Assembly (NCBI RefSeq): GCF_013141765.1
Contig: NZ_WHOD01000087.1
Span: forward strand, 62,001 to 126,000
Direction: 5' to 3'
DNA from: Paenibacillus foliorum
GTDB lineage: Bacteria > Bacillota > Bacilli > Paenibacillales > NBRC-103111
DNA length: 64,000 nucleotides
Shown: positions 17,787 to 26,059 of the stretch, one piece after another
How positions within the stretch are numbered: the stretch's first letter is position 1
How the letters are laid out: each line of letters opens with the position of its first letter
The notes under the pieces: generated by a model
Told to the model about the DNA's origin: nothing
The model's input: the letters and a program-made list of their open reading frames with translations, nothing else
Databases searched by the model: none
Program-made: the position numbers and the translations under genes

Positions 17787-19181
17787 ATGCAAATCGTTGT
17801 GGCAGGCTTAAATTACCGGACAGCGCCGGTAGCAATCCGCGAGAAATTTACTTTCTCTGATGGAGATCTTGCGCAAGCGTTGAAGGAGCTTAAAGAAACG
17901 AAATGCGTTATGGAATGTGTCATCGTTGGCACCTGTAATCGGACAGAATTATATGTCGTTTCCGATCGTGAGCATATTTGCGATCACTATTTGCGTGGAT
18001 TTATCGAGAAATGGTTTGGTATTCCCCGCGATCAATTCAATAAGCATCTGTACATATATGAAAATGAGAAAGCAATTGATCATTTGTTTCATGTAGCTAG
18101 TGGGCTTGATTCGATGGTGATTGGGGAAACGCAAATATTAGGTCAGGTTAAAGATGCTCTCCAGCTAGCACAGCAGGAGAAAACGACTGGCATAATGTTT
18201 AATACTTTGTTCAAGCAAGCTGTAACGATGGCGAAACGTGCCCATACAGAAACGGGCATTGGCGACAATCCGGTTTCCGTTAGCTACGCAGCAGTAGAAC
18301 TAGGTAAAAGGATTTTTGGCAGCTATGATCATAAGAAAGTTATGATTGTTGGTGCAGGCAAAATGAGTGAACTAACCGTCAAGCATTTGTATGCAAATGG
18401 TGCGGATAAGGTTATTGTTGTAAACCGGACTTTAAGCAGGGCTCAAGAGCTTGCGGATAAATTTAAAGGTGTGGCCTGTTCTATGGACAAGTTGCTTCAA
18501 TATTTGGAGGAAGTCGATATAGTTATCAGCTCTACCGGATCAGCCGATTTGGTATTGTCCCGTGAGCAGGTGGCAGGTGTATTGCAAAAACGCCGTTCTA
18601 GACCGCTCTTCATGATTGATATCGCAGTCCCGCGTGATCTGGATCCGGCTATAGGAGAACTGCCGAATGTATTTTTATACGATATTGATAATTTGCAAAC
18701 GATAGTGAATAACCATTTGCAGGAACGGCGAAAAGCAGCTGTCGTCATTGAGGAAATGATCACCGAGGAAAAGCAGGTATTTGAACAATGGACGAAGACC
18801 CTAGGTGTGAGCCCAGTTATTCAAGCACTGCAAGCTAGAGCTGGTTTGATCCATGAAGAAACGATGGACAGCTTGATGAAGAAGCTTCCCGATCTGGAAG
18901 AGCGGGAGTTAAAGGTCATTCGTAAATTAACCAAAAGTATAGTTAATCAAATGCTTCGTGATCCCGTTAACCGCATCAAAGAAATGGCAGCCGAACGACA
19001 CGGTGATGAGGCTTTGGAGTATTTCACCAAAATATTTGCGCTTGAGGAGCAAATGGCACAGCGGGAGCAAGAGGAGCAAACAGCCCGCCAGCTTGCAGCA
19101 GACGGTGCCCATGATCGTTGGAAGGAAGAACAACTAACGAAAGTTCCAATGAATTCTGCCGATGCCTTGGCCAAATCGTAA
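17787..19181 (+). CDS. hemA: Glutamyl-tRNA reductase
   Basis: First committed step of C5-pathway tetrapyrrole synthesis: reduces Glu-tRNA to glutamate-1-semialdehyde, the substrate of HemL. The 464 residues contain the nucleophilic Cys50 in GTCNRTELY, the NADPH fold GAGKMSELT, the conserved SVSYAAVELG and the dimerisation helix. ATG 17787 is chosen because the protein then begins MQIVVAGLNYRTAP as in the family, with AGGTGA 6 bases upstream; an in-frame ATG at 17742 gives an unconserved extension. First gene of the hemA-hemX-sirC-hemC-cobA/hemD-hemB operon. Confidence 0.96.
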   Translation: MQIVVAGLNYRTAPVAIREKFTFSDGDLAQALKELKETKCVMECVIVGTCNRTELYVVSDREHICDHYLRGFIEKWFGIPRDQFNKHLYIYENEKAIDHLFHVASGLDSMVIGETQILGQVKDALQLAQQEKTTGIMFNTLFKQAVTMAKRAHTETGIGDNPVSVSYAAVELGKRIFGSYDHKKVMIVGAGKMSELTVKHLYANGADKVIVVNRTLSRAQELADKFKGVACSMDKLLQYLEEVDIVISSTGSADLVLSREQVAGVLQKRRSRPLFMIDIAVPRDLDPAIGELPNVFLYDIDNLQTIVNNHLQERRKAAVVIEEMITEEKQVFEQWTKTLGVSPVIQALQARAGLIHEETMDSLMKKLPDLEERELKVIRKLTKSIVNQMLRDPVNRIKEMAAERHGDEALEYFTKIFALEEQMAQREQEEQTARQLAADGAHDRWKEEQLTKVPMNSADALAKS

Positions 19182-19202
19182 TCGGAAGAGGTGCATTGGT
19201 CT

Positions 19203-20027
19203 ATGGTTACGAAAAGCTGGTTATACGATGCTATAATTTATATATACGCCCTGAGCCTTCTGTTTTACTTCTCGGACTTTGTCGGTTCGAATCGAAGTGC
19301 AAAACGGATGGGTGCAGGGTTGCTTTCTTTTGTATGGGTTTTGCAAACGGTCTACTTGATCTATAGCTTGATCGAGCATAATCGAGCGGATGCCTATTCA
19401 CTGTTCGAAACATTGTTTATGCTTTCTTGGCTGCTTGTTACAGTCTCACTGATAGTTAACCGTTTTTTTCGTATTGAATTATTTGTTTTTTTTGTGAATG
19501 TAATAGGTTTTGCGGTGTTGGCTTTGAACTTTTTCAGCAATCCGAAAGTATCGCCAACACTTGCTTCTTGGAAAATAAGTGATGAACTGCTTTTTATCCA
19601 TATTAGCTTGTCGATCACAAGTTATGCTGCTTTTGCCATTGCAGCCGTATTTTCTTTCATGTATTGGTTTTTGCACCGCCAGCTTAAGGGGAAAAAGTGG
19701 TCGAAGCTGATGCAGCGGCTGCCGAGTCTAGATAGAACAGATCAATACGCATATATTTCGGTCATTATGGGTGCTCCATTATTATTACTAGGCCTATCGC
19801 TAGGTATCGTTTGGATTGTGTTAGAGGGAGATATGAGGTTGTTATTTGACCCTAAAGTTATCAATTCCTGGTTTGTACTCTTGGCGTATGGGTTTTATTT
19901 GTTTCAACGACTGCTGCTGAAGACGCCTGGTGACAAGCTCGCGCTTTGGAATTTGGCTGCATTTCTCATCGTTGCATTGAATATTGTATTTGCTAACTTT
20001 TATTCGACTTTTCATCAATGGTCTTAA
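19203..20027 (+). CDS. hemX: HemX, cytochrome c assembly-type integral membrane protein
   Basis: 274-residue protein with about eight membrane segments and the CcsA/HemX fold. In B. subtilis HemX lowers the amount of HemA protein, giving feedback on heme synthesis. ATG 19203 follows GAAGAGGTG; an in-frame GTG at 19191 would bury that site. It begins 21 bases after hemA stops, as in the B. subtilis hemAX pair. A spacer of about 160 bases with three hairpin repeats separates it from the next gene. Confidence 0.9.
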   Translation: MVTKSWLYDAIIYIYALSLLFYFSDFVGSNRSAKRMGAGLLSFVWVLQTVYLIYSLIEHNRADAYSLFETLFMLSWLLVTVSLIVNRFFRIELFVFFVNVIGFAVLALNFFSNPKVSPTLASWKISDELLFIHISLSITSYAAFAIAAVFSFMYWFLHRQLKGKKWSKLMQRLPSLDRTDQYAYISVIMGAPLLLLGLSLGIVWIVLEGDMRLLFDPKVINSWFVLLAYGFYLFQRLLLKTPGDKLALWNLAAFLIVALNIVFANFYSTFHQWS

Positions 20028-20059
20028 CCGTTAGTAAAAGAGAACAAAGACTAGCAAGT

Positions 20060-20181
20060 ACTTAAATAGCTAGTTTTGCTAGAGAAAAGCTAAGTGGATG
20101 CTTGCGTGGGAAAACTTCGCTCAAGTGAAGCTCCGTAGATGCTTACGAAGATAGCTTAGGTAAAGCGAAGCTCTAAGGAGG
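20060..20181 (+). repeat. Hairpin repeat, 3 tandem copies, ending in a Shine-Dalgarno sequence (sirC-like gene)
   Basis: Copy 1 (about 20060-20096) has AGTTTT/AAAAGCT arms. Copy 2 begins ATGCTTGCG and has CTTCGC/AGTGAAG arms (20115-20130, one G-U). Copy 3 (20139-20181) begins ATGCTTACGAAG and has AGCTT/AAGCT arms (20153-20172), then CTAAGGAGG. AAGGAGG ends 6 bases before the TTG start at 20188. This is the longest array in the window. Confidence 0.85.
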
Positions 20182-20187
20182 TTTCAA

Positions 20188-20901
20188 TTGAAAGAGCGAA
20201 GGAATAAGAGCTACTATCCTTTGATGCTTGATATAATTGGGAAGCCTTGTGTAATCATTGGTGGTGGCGCAGTAGCGCAGCGTAAAGCCGAGTCATTAAT
20301 AGAGGCGGGCGCTAGGATAACGCTCATCAGTCCTGCATGTACGGAACAGCTTGAGGAGTGGGCTCGGGTTGGACATGTTACGATATTAAAAAAACAATAC
20401 CAGGCTGGGATGCCAGAGCTGCGAGAAGCACTCTTGATATTTGCGGCAACGAATCAAGCGGAAATCAATGCTGCTGTGCGTTTGGAAGCAGAATCAATGG
20501 GCAAGCTTGTTACAGTAGCGGATGATTCTGAACGAAGCGGTTTTATTGTTCCGGCAGTTGTTCGTCGAGGAAAGCTGGTGATCTCTGTATCCACTGCAGG
20601 GGCAAGCCCTGCCGTAGCTAAGCGGGTACGTCACGAGCTGGAGAAGACATACGGTGAAGAGTATGAGGTATATCTAGAGCTGCTGCATGAGCTGCGTGTG
20701 TTGATAAAAGAGAAGGTAAGGGATACGGTCGACAGGCAAGTGATATATAAATCGATGCTGGAATGGGAACTGCTTGGTTGGATTCGTTCCGGGGGCTTCG
20801 TCTCTTCGACTAAGCGGGAGCTTATGGAACATATTGCAGCTGACCCAACGCTGGCTGGAATGAAGCAGCTGGATAAGTGGATTCGAGAGCATTCTCAATA
20901 A
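20188..20901 (+). CDS. Precorrin-2 dehydrogenase / sirohydrochlorin ferrochelatase family protein (siroheme synthesis)
   Basis: 237 residues of the Met8p/SirC/CysG N-terminal family. It oxidises precorrin-2 to sirohydrochlorin on the way to siroheme. The NAD-binding motif is VIIGGGAVAQRKAESLIEAG (about 17-36), followed by FAATNQAEINAAV and VSTAGASPAVAKRVR. It is longer than B. subtilis YlnF (about 160), with a helical C-terminal domain as in Met8p-type proteins; whether it also inserts iron is unclear. TTG start with AAGGAGG at ideal spacing. Its place inside the heme operon next to the CobA-HemD fusion supports a siroheme role. Confidence 0.88.
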   Translation: MKERRNKSYYPLMLDIIGKPCVIIGGGAVAQRKAESLIEAGARITLISPACTEQLEEWARVGHVTILKKQYQAGMPELREALLIFAATNQAEINAAVRLEAESMGKLVTVADDSERSGFIVPAVVRRGKLVISVSTAGASPAVAKRVRHELEKTYGEEYEVYLELLHELRVLIKEKVRDTVDRQVIYKSMLEWELLGWIRSGGFVSSTKRELMEHIAADPTLAGMKQLDKWIREHSQ

Positions 20902-20929
20902 AGGCTATATACATACAAGGAGTAAGGAG

Positions 20930-21877
20930 ATGAGTACTTTGCGTAAAATTGTAGTTGGTACTAGACAGAGCGCACTGGCTCTGACGCAGACGGGACAAGT
21001 GGTGGATCACTTGCGCGAATTATGCAGGGAGCATGGCATTGAATGCGAGTTTGAGATAAAGAAAATAGTTACTAAAGGCGATCAGATACTAGATGTAACC
21101 TTGTCCAAGGTAGGCGGCAAGGGATTGTTCGTTAAAGAAATAGAGCAGGCACTTATGGACGGCGAGATCGATATGGCTGTGCACAGCATGAAGGATATGC
21201 CGTGGGATCTGCCAGAAGGACTTGTGATCGGTGCTGTACCGTTGCGTGAGGATCCACGGGATTGCTTGATCACACGAGGAGCTGCTAGCCTTGATGAGCT
21301 GCCTCAAGGGGCCAAGGTCGGCACGAGCAGCTTGCGCCGCTCTTCCCAATTGCAGAACTATCGCCCCGATCTTAAGATCGAATCGGTCCGTGGAAACATT
21401 GATTCGAGGCTTAAAAAGCTCGAATCGGAAGGCTTCGATGCGATAGTGCTCGCAACCGCCGGCATGCGCCGGATCGGCTGGGTAGATCGCATCAGTGCAT
21501 ACCTGCCGCCCGAGGTATGTCTCCCTGCCGTAGGGCAGGGAGCGCTCTGCATCCAATGCAGAGGCGGCGATGAGTACGTGCTTGAGTTACTCAAGCACTA
21601 CAATAATGAGCCTACAGCTCTTGCTGTAGCAGCTGAGCGGAGTTTTCTTGGCAAGCTGAACGGAGGCTGCCAAGTGCCCATCGGTGCTTACGCAACTATC
21701 AACACCGAGGCTGGCAGAACTACTATCACAATGACGGGGATGGTTGGTTCACCTGATGGCGAACAGATGCTTAAGGATACAATGACTGGAACCGATCCTG
21801 GCAAGTTGGGAAGTGAATTGGCGGATGCTTTAATTGCAAGAGGCGCCGCTGAAATATTGGCCATAGTGAGGGGATGA
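20930..21877 (+). CDS. hemC: Porphobilinogen deaminase (hydroxymethylbilane synthase)
   Basis: Polymerises four porphobilinogens into hydroxymethylbilane. The 315 residues carry the N-terminal GTRQSALALTQ, the catalytic Asp in DMAVHSMKDMP, the Arg-rich GTSSLRRSSQL, and Cys247 in LNGGCQVP, which binds the dipyrromethane cofactor. AAGGAG sites precede the ATG. Ends in a 4-base ATGA overlap with the next gene, so the two are translationally coupled. Confidence 0.96.
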   Translation: MSTLRKIVVGTRQSALALTQTGQVVDHLRELCREHGIECEFEIKKIVTKGDQILDVTLSKVGGKGLFVKEIEQALMDGEIDMAVHSMKDMPWDLPEGLVIGAVPLREDPRDCLITRGAASLDELPQGAKVGTSSLRRSSQLQNYRPDLKIESVRGNIDSRLKKLESEGFDAIVLATAGMRRIGWVDRISAYLPPEVCLPAVGQGALCIQCRGGDEYVLELLKHYNNEPTALAVAAERSFLGKLNGGCQVPIGAYATINTEAGRTTITMTGMVGSPDGEQMLKDTMTGTDPGKLGSELADALIARGAAEILAIVRG

Positions 21878-23415
21878 GTGCGATGAATAAAGGTGTCGTA
21901 TATCTCGTTGGAGCAGGGCCGGGAGATCCGAAGCTTATAACGGTTCGGGGATTGGAGGCCATTCAGCGCGCTGACGTCGTAGTATACGACCGATTGGCGA
22001 GTCCAAGGCTTCTGAAGCATATGAAGCCAGGAGCGGAGAAGATATTTGTTGGCAAGCTGCCGGACAAGCATATGCTTAAGCAAGAAGAAATCAATCAGCT
22101 ATTAGTTGATTTAGCTCTCCAAGGTAAGATCGTGACCCGTTTAAAAGGGGGGGATCCTAGCGTATTTGGACGTGTTGGAGAGGAAGCCGAGCTCCTTGCA
22201 GACAATGATATTCGGTTTGAAATTGTCCCAGGCATTACTTCGGCTATTGCAGTTCCGGCTTATGCAGGTATACCGGTTACTCATCGTGATTTTACTTCCT
22301 CCTTTTCAATCGTGACTGGACATGAGTATCAGAACAAAACTTATAGCAGCGTGAATTGGGAAAATTTATCTCAGGCTTCAGGAACACTCATTTTCTTAAT
22401 GGGTGTTGCGAACTTGGAATTTATAAGTAATAAGTTGATTGAAGGCGGCAAGGCATTAACGACGCCGGTAGCTCTAATCCGTTGGGGAACTTGGATGGAG
22501 CAGGAGACTCTGACCGGAACTCTTACGGATATAGTTGAGAAGGTTAGAGCGGCGAACTTCCAATCCCCAGCTGTTATCATTGTCGGAGATGTGGTAAAGC
22601 TGCGTAATAAACTGGCTTGGTTCGAGAAGAAGCCATTGTTCGGACGACGTATTCTTGTTACAAGAGCCCGCAGCCAGGCAAGTGAATTAGTAAGCCAGAT
22701 CGAAGAACTAGGCGGAGAAGCTGTTGAATTTCCAGTTATTCGTACTCAAGCACCTACAAAGTCCGATGCTATAGTAGCTTTGACAGAAGCACTACAACGT
22801 TTATATGAATTTGATTGGATCATTTTTACAAGTGTTAACGGTGTTGAGCAATTCTTTGAGCAATTACGACTCAATCGCATCGATGTTCGTACACTTGGTA
22901 AAGCTCGCATTGCTGCAGTTGGTCCCAAAACAGCTGACGCGTTATTTAACCGCGGTTTGTTAGTTGAGGCTCTTCCAGCCAAGTTTCAAGGGGATGAGCT
23001 GCTTTCTTCAATTGAAGCGGATTTAAAGTCGGGACAACGCGTGTTATTAGCAACAGCGGATATTGCCAAGGAATACCTGCCTGCCAAGCTTCGTGAAAAA
23101 GGGCTCACCGTAACTGAGGTAGATGTTTACGAGACCGTGCTGGAGACAGACGGAGGTACTGAAGTGATTGAGCTGCTGCAGCAAAAAGCTATTCATATTA
23201 TTACTTTTACCAGCTCATCTACTGTAACGAATTTGATTCGCGCGCTTGAGGAGCTTGGAACTCCTAACCCGCTGGAGCTGTTGGCTTCCTGTGAGATTGC
23301 TTGTATCGGTCCAATGACGGCGCAAACTGTTCAAGAGGCCGGGTTATCCGTGGATTATATGGCTGAAGATGCAACCGTTGAATCGCTAGTTGCTAGTTTA
23401 TATAAAGGCAAATAA
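21874..23415 (+). CDS. Fused uroporphyrinogen-III C-methyltransferase / uroporphyrinogen-III synthase (CobA-HemD)
   Basis: A 513-residue two-enzyme fusion. Residues 1-250 are a SUMT (CobA) domain: VGAGPGDPKLIT, RLKGGDPSVFGR and the VPGITSAIA loop; it adds two methyl groups to uroporphyrinogen III to make precorrin-2. Residues about 258-513 are a HemD domain (GRRILVTRARSQ, IIFTSVNGVEQF, FTSSSTVTNL), which closes hydroxymethylbilane to uroporphyrinogen III. B. subtilis has only hemD here; the fusion is known in other Firmicutes. It places the branch to siroheme directly on the enzyme that makes the branch-point compound. ATG 21874 overlaps hemC; ATG 21883 is an alternative start. Confidence 0.94.
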   Translation: MSAMNKGVVYLVGAGPGDPKLITVRGLEAIQRADVVVYDRLASPRLLKHMKPGAEKIFVGKLPDKHMLKQEEINQLLVDLALQGKIVTRLKGGDPSVFGRVGEEAELLADNDIRFEIVPGITSAIAVPAYAGIPVTHRDFTSSFSIVTGHEYQNKTYSSVNWENLSQASGTLIFLMGVANLEFISNKLIEGGKALTTPVALIRWGTWMEQETLTGTLTDIVEKVRAANFQSPAVIIVGDVVKLRNKLAWFEKKPLFGRRILVTRARSQASELVSQIEELGGEAVEFPVIRTQAPTKSDAIVALTEALQRLYEFDWIIFTSVNGVEQFFEQLRLNRIDVRTLGKARIAAVGPKTADALFNRGLLVEALPAKFQGDELLSSIEADLKSGQRVLLATADIAKEYLPAKLREKGLTVTEVDVYETVLETDGGTEVIELLQQKAIHIITFTSSSTVTNLIRALEELGTPNPLELLASCEIACIGPMTAQTVQEAGLSVDYMAEDATVESLVASLYKGK

Positions 23416-23465
23416 GTAGGGCATACGCTTCTACAACCTACGAAAAACTTTTTGGAGGTACAACA

Positions 23466-24464
23466 ATGAGCTTTCCTATCGTTCGCAATCGGAGATTACG
23501 CGGCTCAAATGCGCTGCGCAGTTTGGTTAGAGAGAACAACGTTACGGTAAATGATTTAATCTACCCTATATTTGTTACACATGGCTCGCAAATAAAAGAT
23601 GAAATCTCATCAATGCCTGGTGTTTATCATTTCTCATTAGATCGTCTTGAAGAAGAACTAAATGAAGTTGTTGCCTTGGGTATTAAAGCAATTCTTCTGT
23701 TTGGTGTTCCTGCTGATAAGGATGCTCTTGGAAGCTCTGCTTATGATCATAACGGAATTGTGCAGCAAGCAACCCGCAGCATTAAAAAACTGTATCCTGA
23801 GCTGCTCGTCATAGCGGATACATGTCTGTGCCAGTTTACAGACCATGGTCACTGTGGTGTGGTTCACTTTGATAAGTCCACGCAACGTGCGGATGTACTC
23901 AATGATCCGTCGCTGGAGCTTCTTGTTAAGACAGCTGTTGCTCAGGCGGAAGCAGGAGCAGATATCATCGCTCCTTCCAATATGATGGATGGATTTGTAT
24001 ATGCAATCCGCCAAGGATTGGATGAGGCTGGCTACGATCAAGTACCTATCATGTCGTATGCAGTTAAGTACTCATCTTCTTTCTACGGCCCATTCCGTGA
24101 TGCTGCACATTCCGCTCCGCAGTTCGGAGATCGCAAGACTTACCAGATGGACCCTGCTAATGCTCGTGAAGCACTCAGGGAGGCTGAGGCCGATGTTGTT
24201 GAGGGTGCAGACTTTTTGATGGTAAAGCCGGCTATGGCTTATATGGACATCATACGGACACTACGTGATCAATTTGATCTGCCGCTAGTTTGTTACAATG
24301 TCAGCGCTGAGTATTCTATGGTGAAAGCCGCTGCGAAGCAGGGCTGGATTGATGAGCGCTCCATTGTATCGGAGATGATGATCGGCTTTAAGCGCGCAGG
24401 AGCAGATCTGATTATCACTTATTTTGCTAAAGATGTGGCTGGTTGGCTGCGTGAAAATCACTAG
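23466..24464 (+). CDS. hemB: Delta-aminolevulinic acid dehydratase (porphobilinogen synthase)
   Basis: Condenses two 5-aminolevulinate molecules to porphobilinogen. The 332 residues contain the zinc-site cysteines in ADTCLCQFTDHGHCG, the two active-site Lys regions in MVKPAMAYMD and the barrel strand QVPIMSYAVKYSS. Presence of all three zinc cysteines marks it as a zinc-dependent enzyme. GGAGG is 7 bases before the ATG. It closes the operon; hemL, next in B. subtilis, is displaced by about 4.6 kb here. Confidence 0.96.
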   Translation: MSFPIVRNRRLRGSNALRSLVRENNVTVNDLIYPIFVTHGSQIKDEISSMPGVYHFSLDRLEEELNEVVALGIKAILLFGVPADKDALGSSAYDHNGIVQQATRSIKKLYPELLVIADTCLCQFTDHGHCGVVHFDKSTQRADVLNDPSLELLVKTAVAQAEAGADIIAPSNMMDGFVYAIRQGLDEAGYDQVPIMSYAVKYSSSFYGPFRDAAHSAPQFGDRKTYQMDPANAREALREAEADVVEGADFLMVKPAMAYMDIIRTLRDQFDLPLVCYNVSAEYSMVKAAAKQGWIDERSIVSEMMIGFKRAGADLIITYFAKDVAGWLRENH

Positions 24465-24554
24465 CTGTACTATCAAAAAACAGAGGTCGCTGCTTTATGA
24501 GTATTTTTCAAGAAGCAGCCATTACTTCCGAAAAAGATAGTATTAGAAAACAGG

Positions 24555-24584
24555 GAAGCCATCCTTTAACTCTAGGATGGCTTC
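24555..24584 (+). terminator. Bidirectional hairpin between hemB and the Gly-rich operon
   Basis: GAAGCCATCC (24555-24564) pairs with GGATGGCTTC (24575-24584), loop of 10. It lies between convergent genes. T-tracts on both sides are weak. A second hairpin, GCTGCTT/AAGCAGC, lies at 24489-24519. Confidence 0.7.
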
Positions 24585-24601
24585 TTCCGCATTTTAGTTG
24601 A

Positions 24602-24916
24602 TTATTGTTTTGCTAACGATTGGACTGCGGTAAGAAATGCTTCGCGGTATTTCTTCTCGTCTTCCATGGCCGCTTGGAGCATGGGAAGGAGAAGGTTCAT
24701 CTCAGCTTTCATACCTTCGCCGGTGCTTGCGCCGGTTCCGTTGGCTAAGTTGAGCAAGAATGTGTACATGAGCAACAAACTGGAATAGTTATTAGAATAG
24801 GACAATGTGATCGCCTGTCCACCGGCTCCACCGGCTCCGCCACTTGCACTTGCATTGGCTTGCGGTAATGGTAAATCGGCCGGCGCAGCTTGGTTATTGT
24901 TCAAGTCTTCAGCCAT
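24602..24916 (-). CDS. Small hypothetical protein with Gly/Ala linker and helical C-terminus (Gly-rich operon, gene 3)
   Basis: 104 residues, not recognised. Residues 1-25 are rich in Ala, Pro and Asn; then SGGAGGAGG; then a hydrophobic helix-rich part (SSLLLMYTFLLNLANG) and a charged C-terminal helix (AAMEDEKKYREAFLTAVQSL). No signal peptide. Third gene of a reverse-strand operon, 28 bases after the Gly-rich gene. The Shine-Dalgarno sequence is weak (GAG, 10 bases upstream). Confidence 0.65.
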   Translation of the reverse strand: MAEDLNNNQAAPADLPLPQANASASGGAGGAGGQAITLSYSNNYSSLLLMYTFLLNLANGTGASTGEGMKAEMNLLLPMLQAAMEDEKKYREAFLTAVQSLAKQ

Positions 24917-24944
24917 TATTTTTCAGCTCGCTTTCCTATGGAAT

Positions 24945-25346
24945 TTAGTCATCTTCTTTCTTAATTTTGACCTCGACTTCGGCTTCTACGTCTCCACCGG
25001 CCCCGCCGATGCCTCCAGTCCCGCCATCGCCGGCGTTGTTTTGGTTGGATTGGATAATGGTTATCGAATTACTTGCTGATGTAGTGCCTCCATCGCCACC
25101 GTTGCCGGCTATGGCAACGGCAATATTACCGCTAATCGCAGTTGCCGCTCCCCCGTTCCCACCAATCCCCCCGATAGCTGTGGCGGTGATACTACCACCT
25201 ACTGCGATAGTCGTACTATTCGATAAAGTGTTAAATGCGTTAGTCCCTCCAGAACCGCCGTCACCGCCGTTGCCTCCGACCCCTCCAGAACCGTTTGCGT
25301 TGTTCTCGATTTGAATCTTCTTCTCTTTTTCTTTGGAATGACCCAT
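24945..25346 (-). CDS. Glycine-rich repetitive protein, possibly spore surface (Gly-rich operon, gene 2)
   Basis: 133 residues. A basic/acidic start (GHSKEKEKKIQIENNA) is followed by alternating GGNGGDGG-type runs and Ser/Thr/Ile/Ala stretches (STTIAVGGSITATAIGG), ending in an acidic-basic tail (EVEVKIKKEDD). No signal peptide, so it would be made in the cytosol. ATG 25346 is chosen because GGGAGGTGG lies 5-6 bases upstream. Such low-complexity glycine proteins occur in spore coats and exosporia, but that role is inference only. Confidence 0.65.
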   Translation of the reverse strand: MGHSKEKEKKIQIENNANGSGGVGGNGGDGGSGGTNAFNTLSNSTTIAVGGSITATAIGGIGGNGGAATAISGNIAVAIAGNGGDGGTTSASNSITIIQSNQNNAGDGGTGGIGGAGGDVEAEVEVKIKKEDD

Positions 25347-25363
25347 TTTAACCACCTCCCGAT

Positions 25364-25654
25364 TTAACCGTTTTGCTTATCGCCATTTTGAAGTTTTTCG
25401 GCTATTTCTGCTTTATTGATATTAACAATCATTTTGCCGTTTAACGTTATCTGTAATATTTCATTGTCATTAATCACATCGATGGAATGGCCGGCAGGTA
25501 CTGCCTTCAATTTGTCGAGCAACGTAGCAGTTGAGTTTTCATCCAAGTTTGTAAATGAAACTGCATTTTGGCCATCGGAGCCATTGGATGCGTTTGTACC
25601 GTTCGTCCCCTGCTGTCCGTCAGCACCGTTTTTGGCTTTAGAATTTTTCTCCAT
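25364..25654 (-). CDS. Small protein with collagen-like N-terminus (Gly-rich operon, gene 1)
   Basis: 96 residues. Residues about 9-29 read as Gly-X-Y triplets (GAD GQQ GTN GTN ASN GSD GQN, one Gly replaced by Ala). The rest is a compact domain with predicted strands (HSIDVINDNEILQITLNGK) and a final helix. No signal peptide. ATG 25654 is chosen because the near-perfect Shine-Dalgarno AGGAGGTG lies 9 bases upstream; an in-frame GTG at 25666 overlaps that site. First gene of the operon, 17 bases before the Gly-rich gene. Collagen-like tracts are typical of exosporium filament proteins, but this one is very short. Confidence 0.65.
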   Translation of the reverse strand: MEKNSKAKNGADGQQGTNGTNASNGSDGQNAVSFTNLDENSTATLLDKLKAVPAGHSIDVINDNEILQITLNGKMIVNINKAEIAEKLQNGDKQNG

Positions 25655-25947
25655 AGTGATCACCACCTCCTATTAGTACAGGTTATTCTGGAATACCGCA
25701 CTTTGTTATAGTTTGATATCTTACAATCTAGTAAAATGTGCTATTAGAGGTCTTTTTTGTGATATGGAGGTTGATTGATAGGACCATTGCTTATTTTGTT
25801 TGTTGTCAATCAGCAGAAGGTTGCTGCTTTTTACTAAAGGAATGAATCTACGATCTATGGACATTGACGGAGACGAGGTCGCTCTTCAGTAGATAAAATC
25901 CAAACGTTTCTTGTCATACTTTTGTCGGAATCTTGGAGGCTAATCAG

Positions 25948-25976
25948 TTGTTACAAGCTGCCAAATAGGGCATAAT
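25948..25976 (+). promoter_or_regulatory. Predicted sigma-A promoter of hemE-hemH
   Basis: TTGTTA (25948-25953), 17-base spacer, CATAAT (25971-25976). It explains why hemE is independent of the inverted operon upstream. Nothing else was recognised in the rest of the gap from 25667. Confidence 0.5.
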
Positions 25977-25993
25977 AATGAATAGATCAGTTT

Positions 25994-26036
25994 ATGCTTA
26001 CGAAGAAAAACTTTCCATGCAGAAAGTTCTTAGGAG
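25994..26036 (+). repeat. Hairpin repeat, single copy, in the hemE leader
   Basis: Begins ATGCTTACGAAG (25994-26005), has arms AACTTTC (26009-26015) and GAAAGTT (26022-26028), then CTTAGGAG. Unlike other copies, the terminal AGGAG is 24 bases from the likely start codon, so hemE uses a second ribosome site. The ATG of the repeat is in frame with hemE and can be mistaken for its start. Confidence 0.8.
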
Positions 26037-26059
26037 TATACGGAAGCGAGGAAAAGCGA

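Noticed and set aside
23425..23460. CCTACGAAAAACTTTTTGGAGG before hemB as a member of the repeat family
   Set aside because: No hairpin and only short similarity; ordinary A/T-rich leader is as likely.
24967..25314. Proline-rich ORF on the plus strand opposite the Gly-rich gene
   Set aside because: GGN codons read on the other strand give NCC/Pro; it is the shadow of the Gly-rich gene and lacks a ribosome site.
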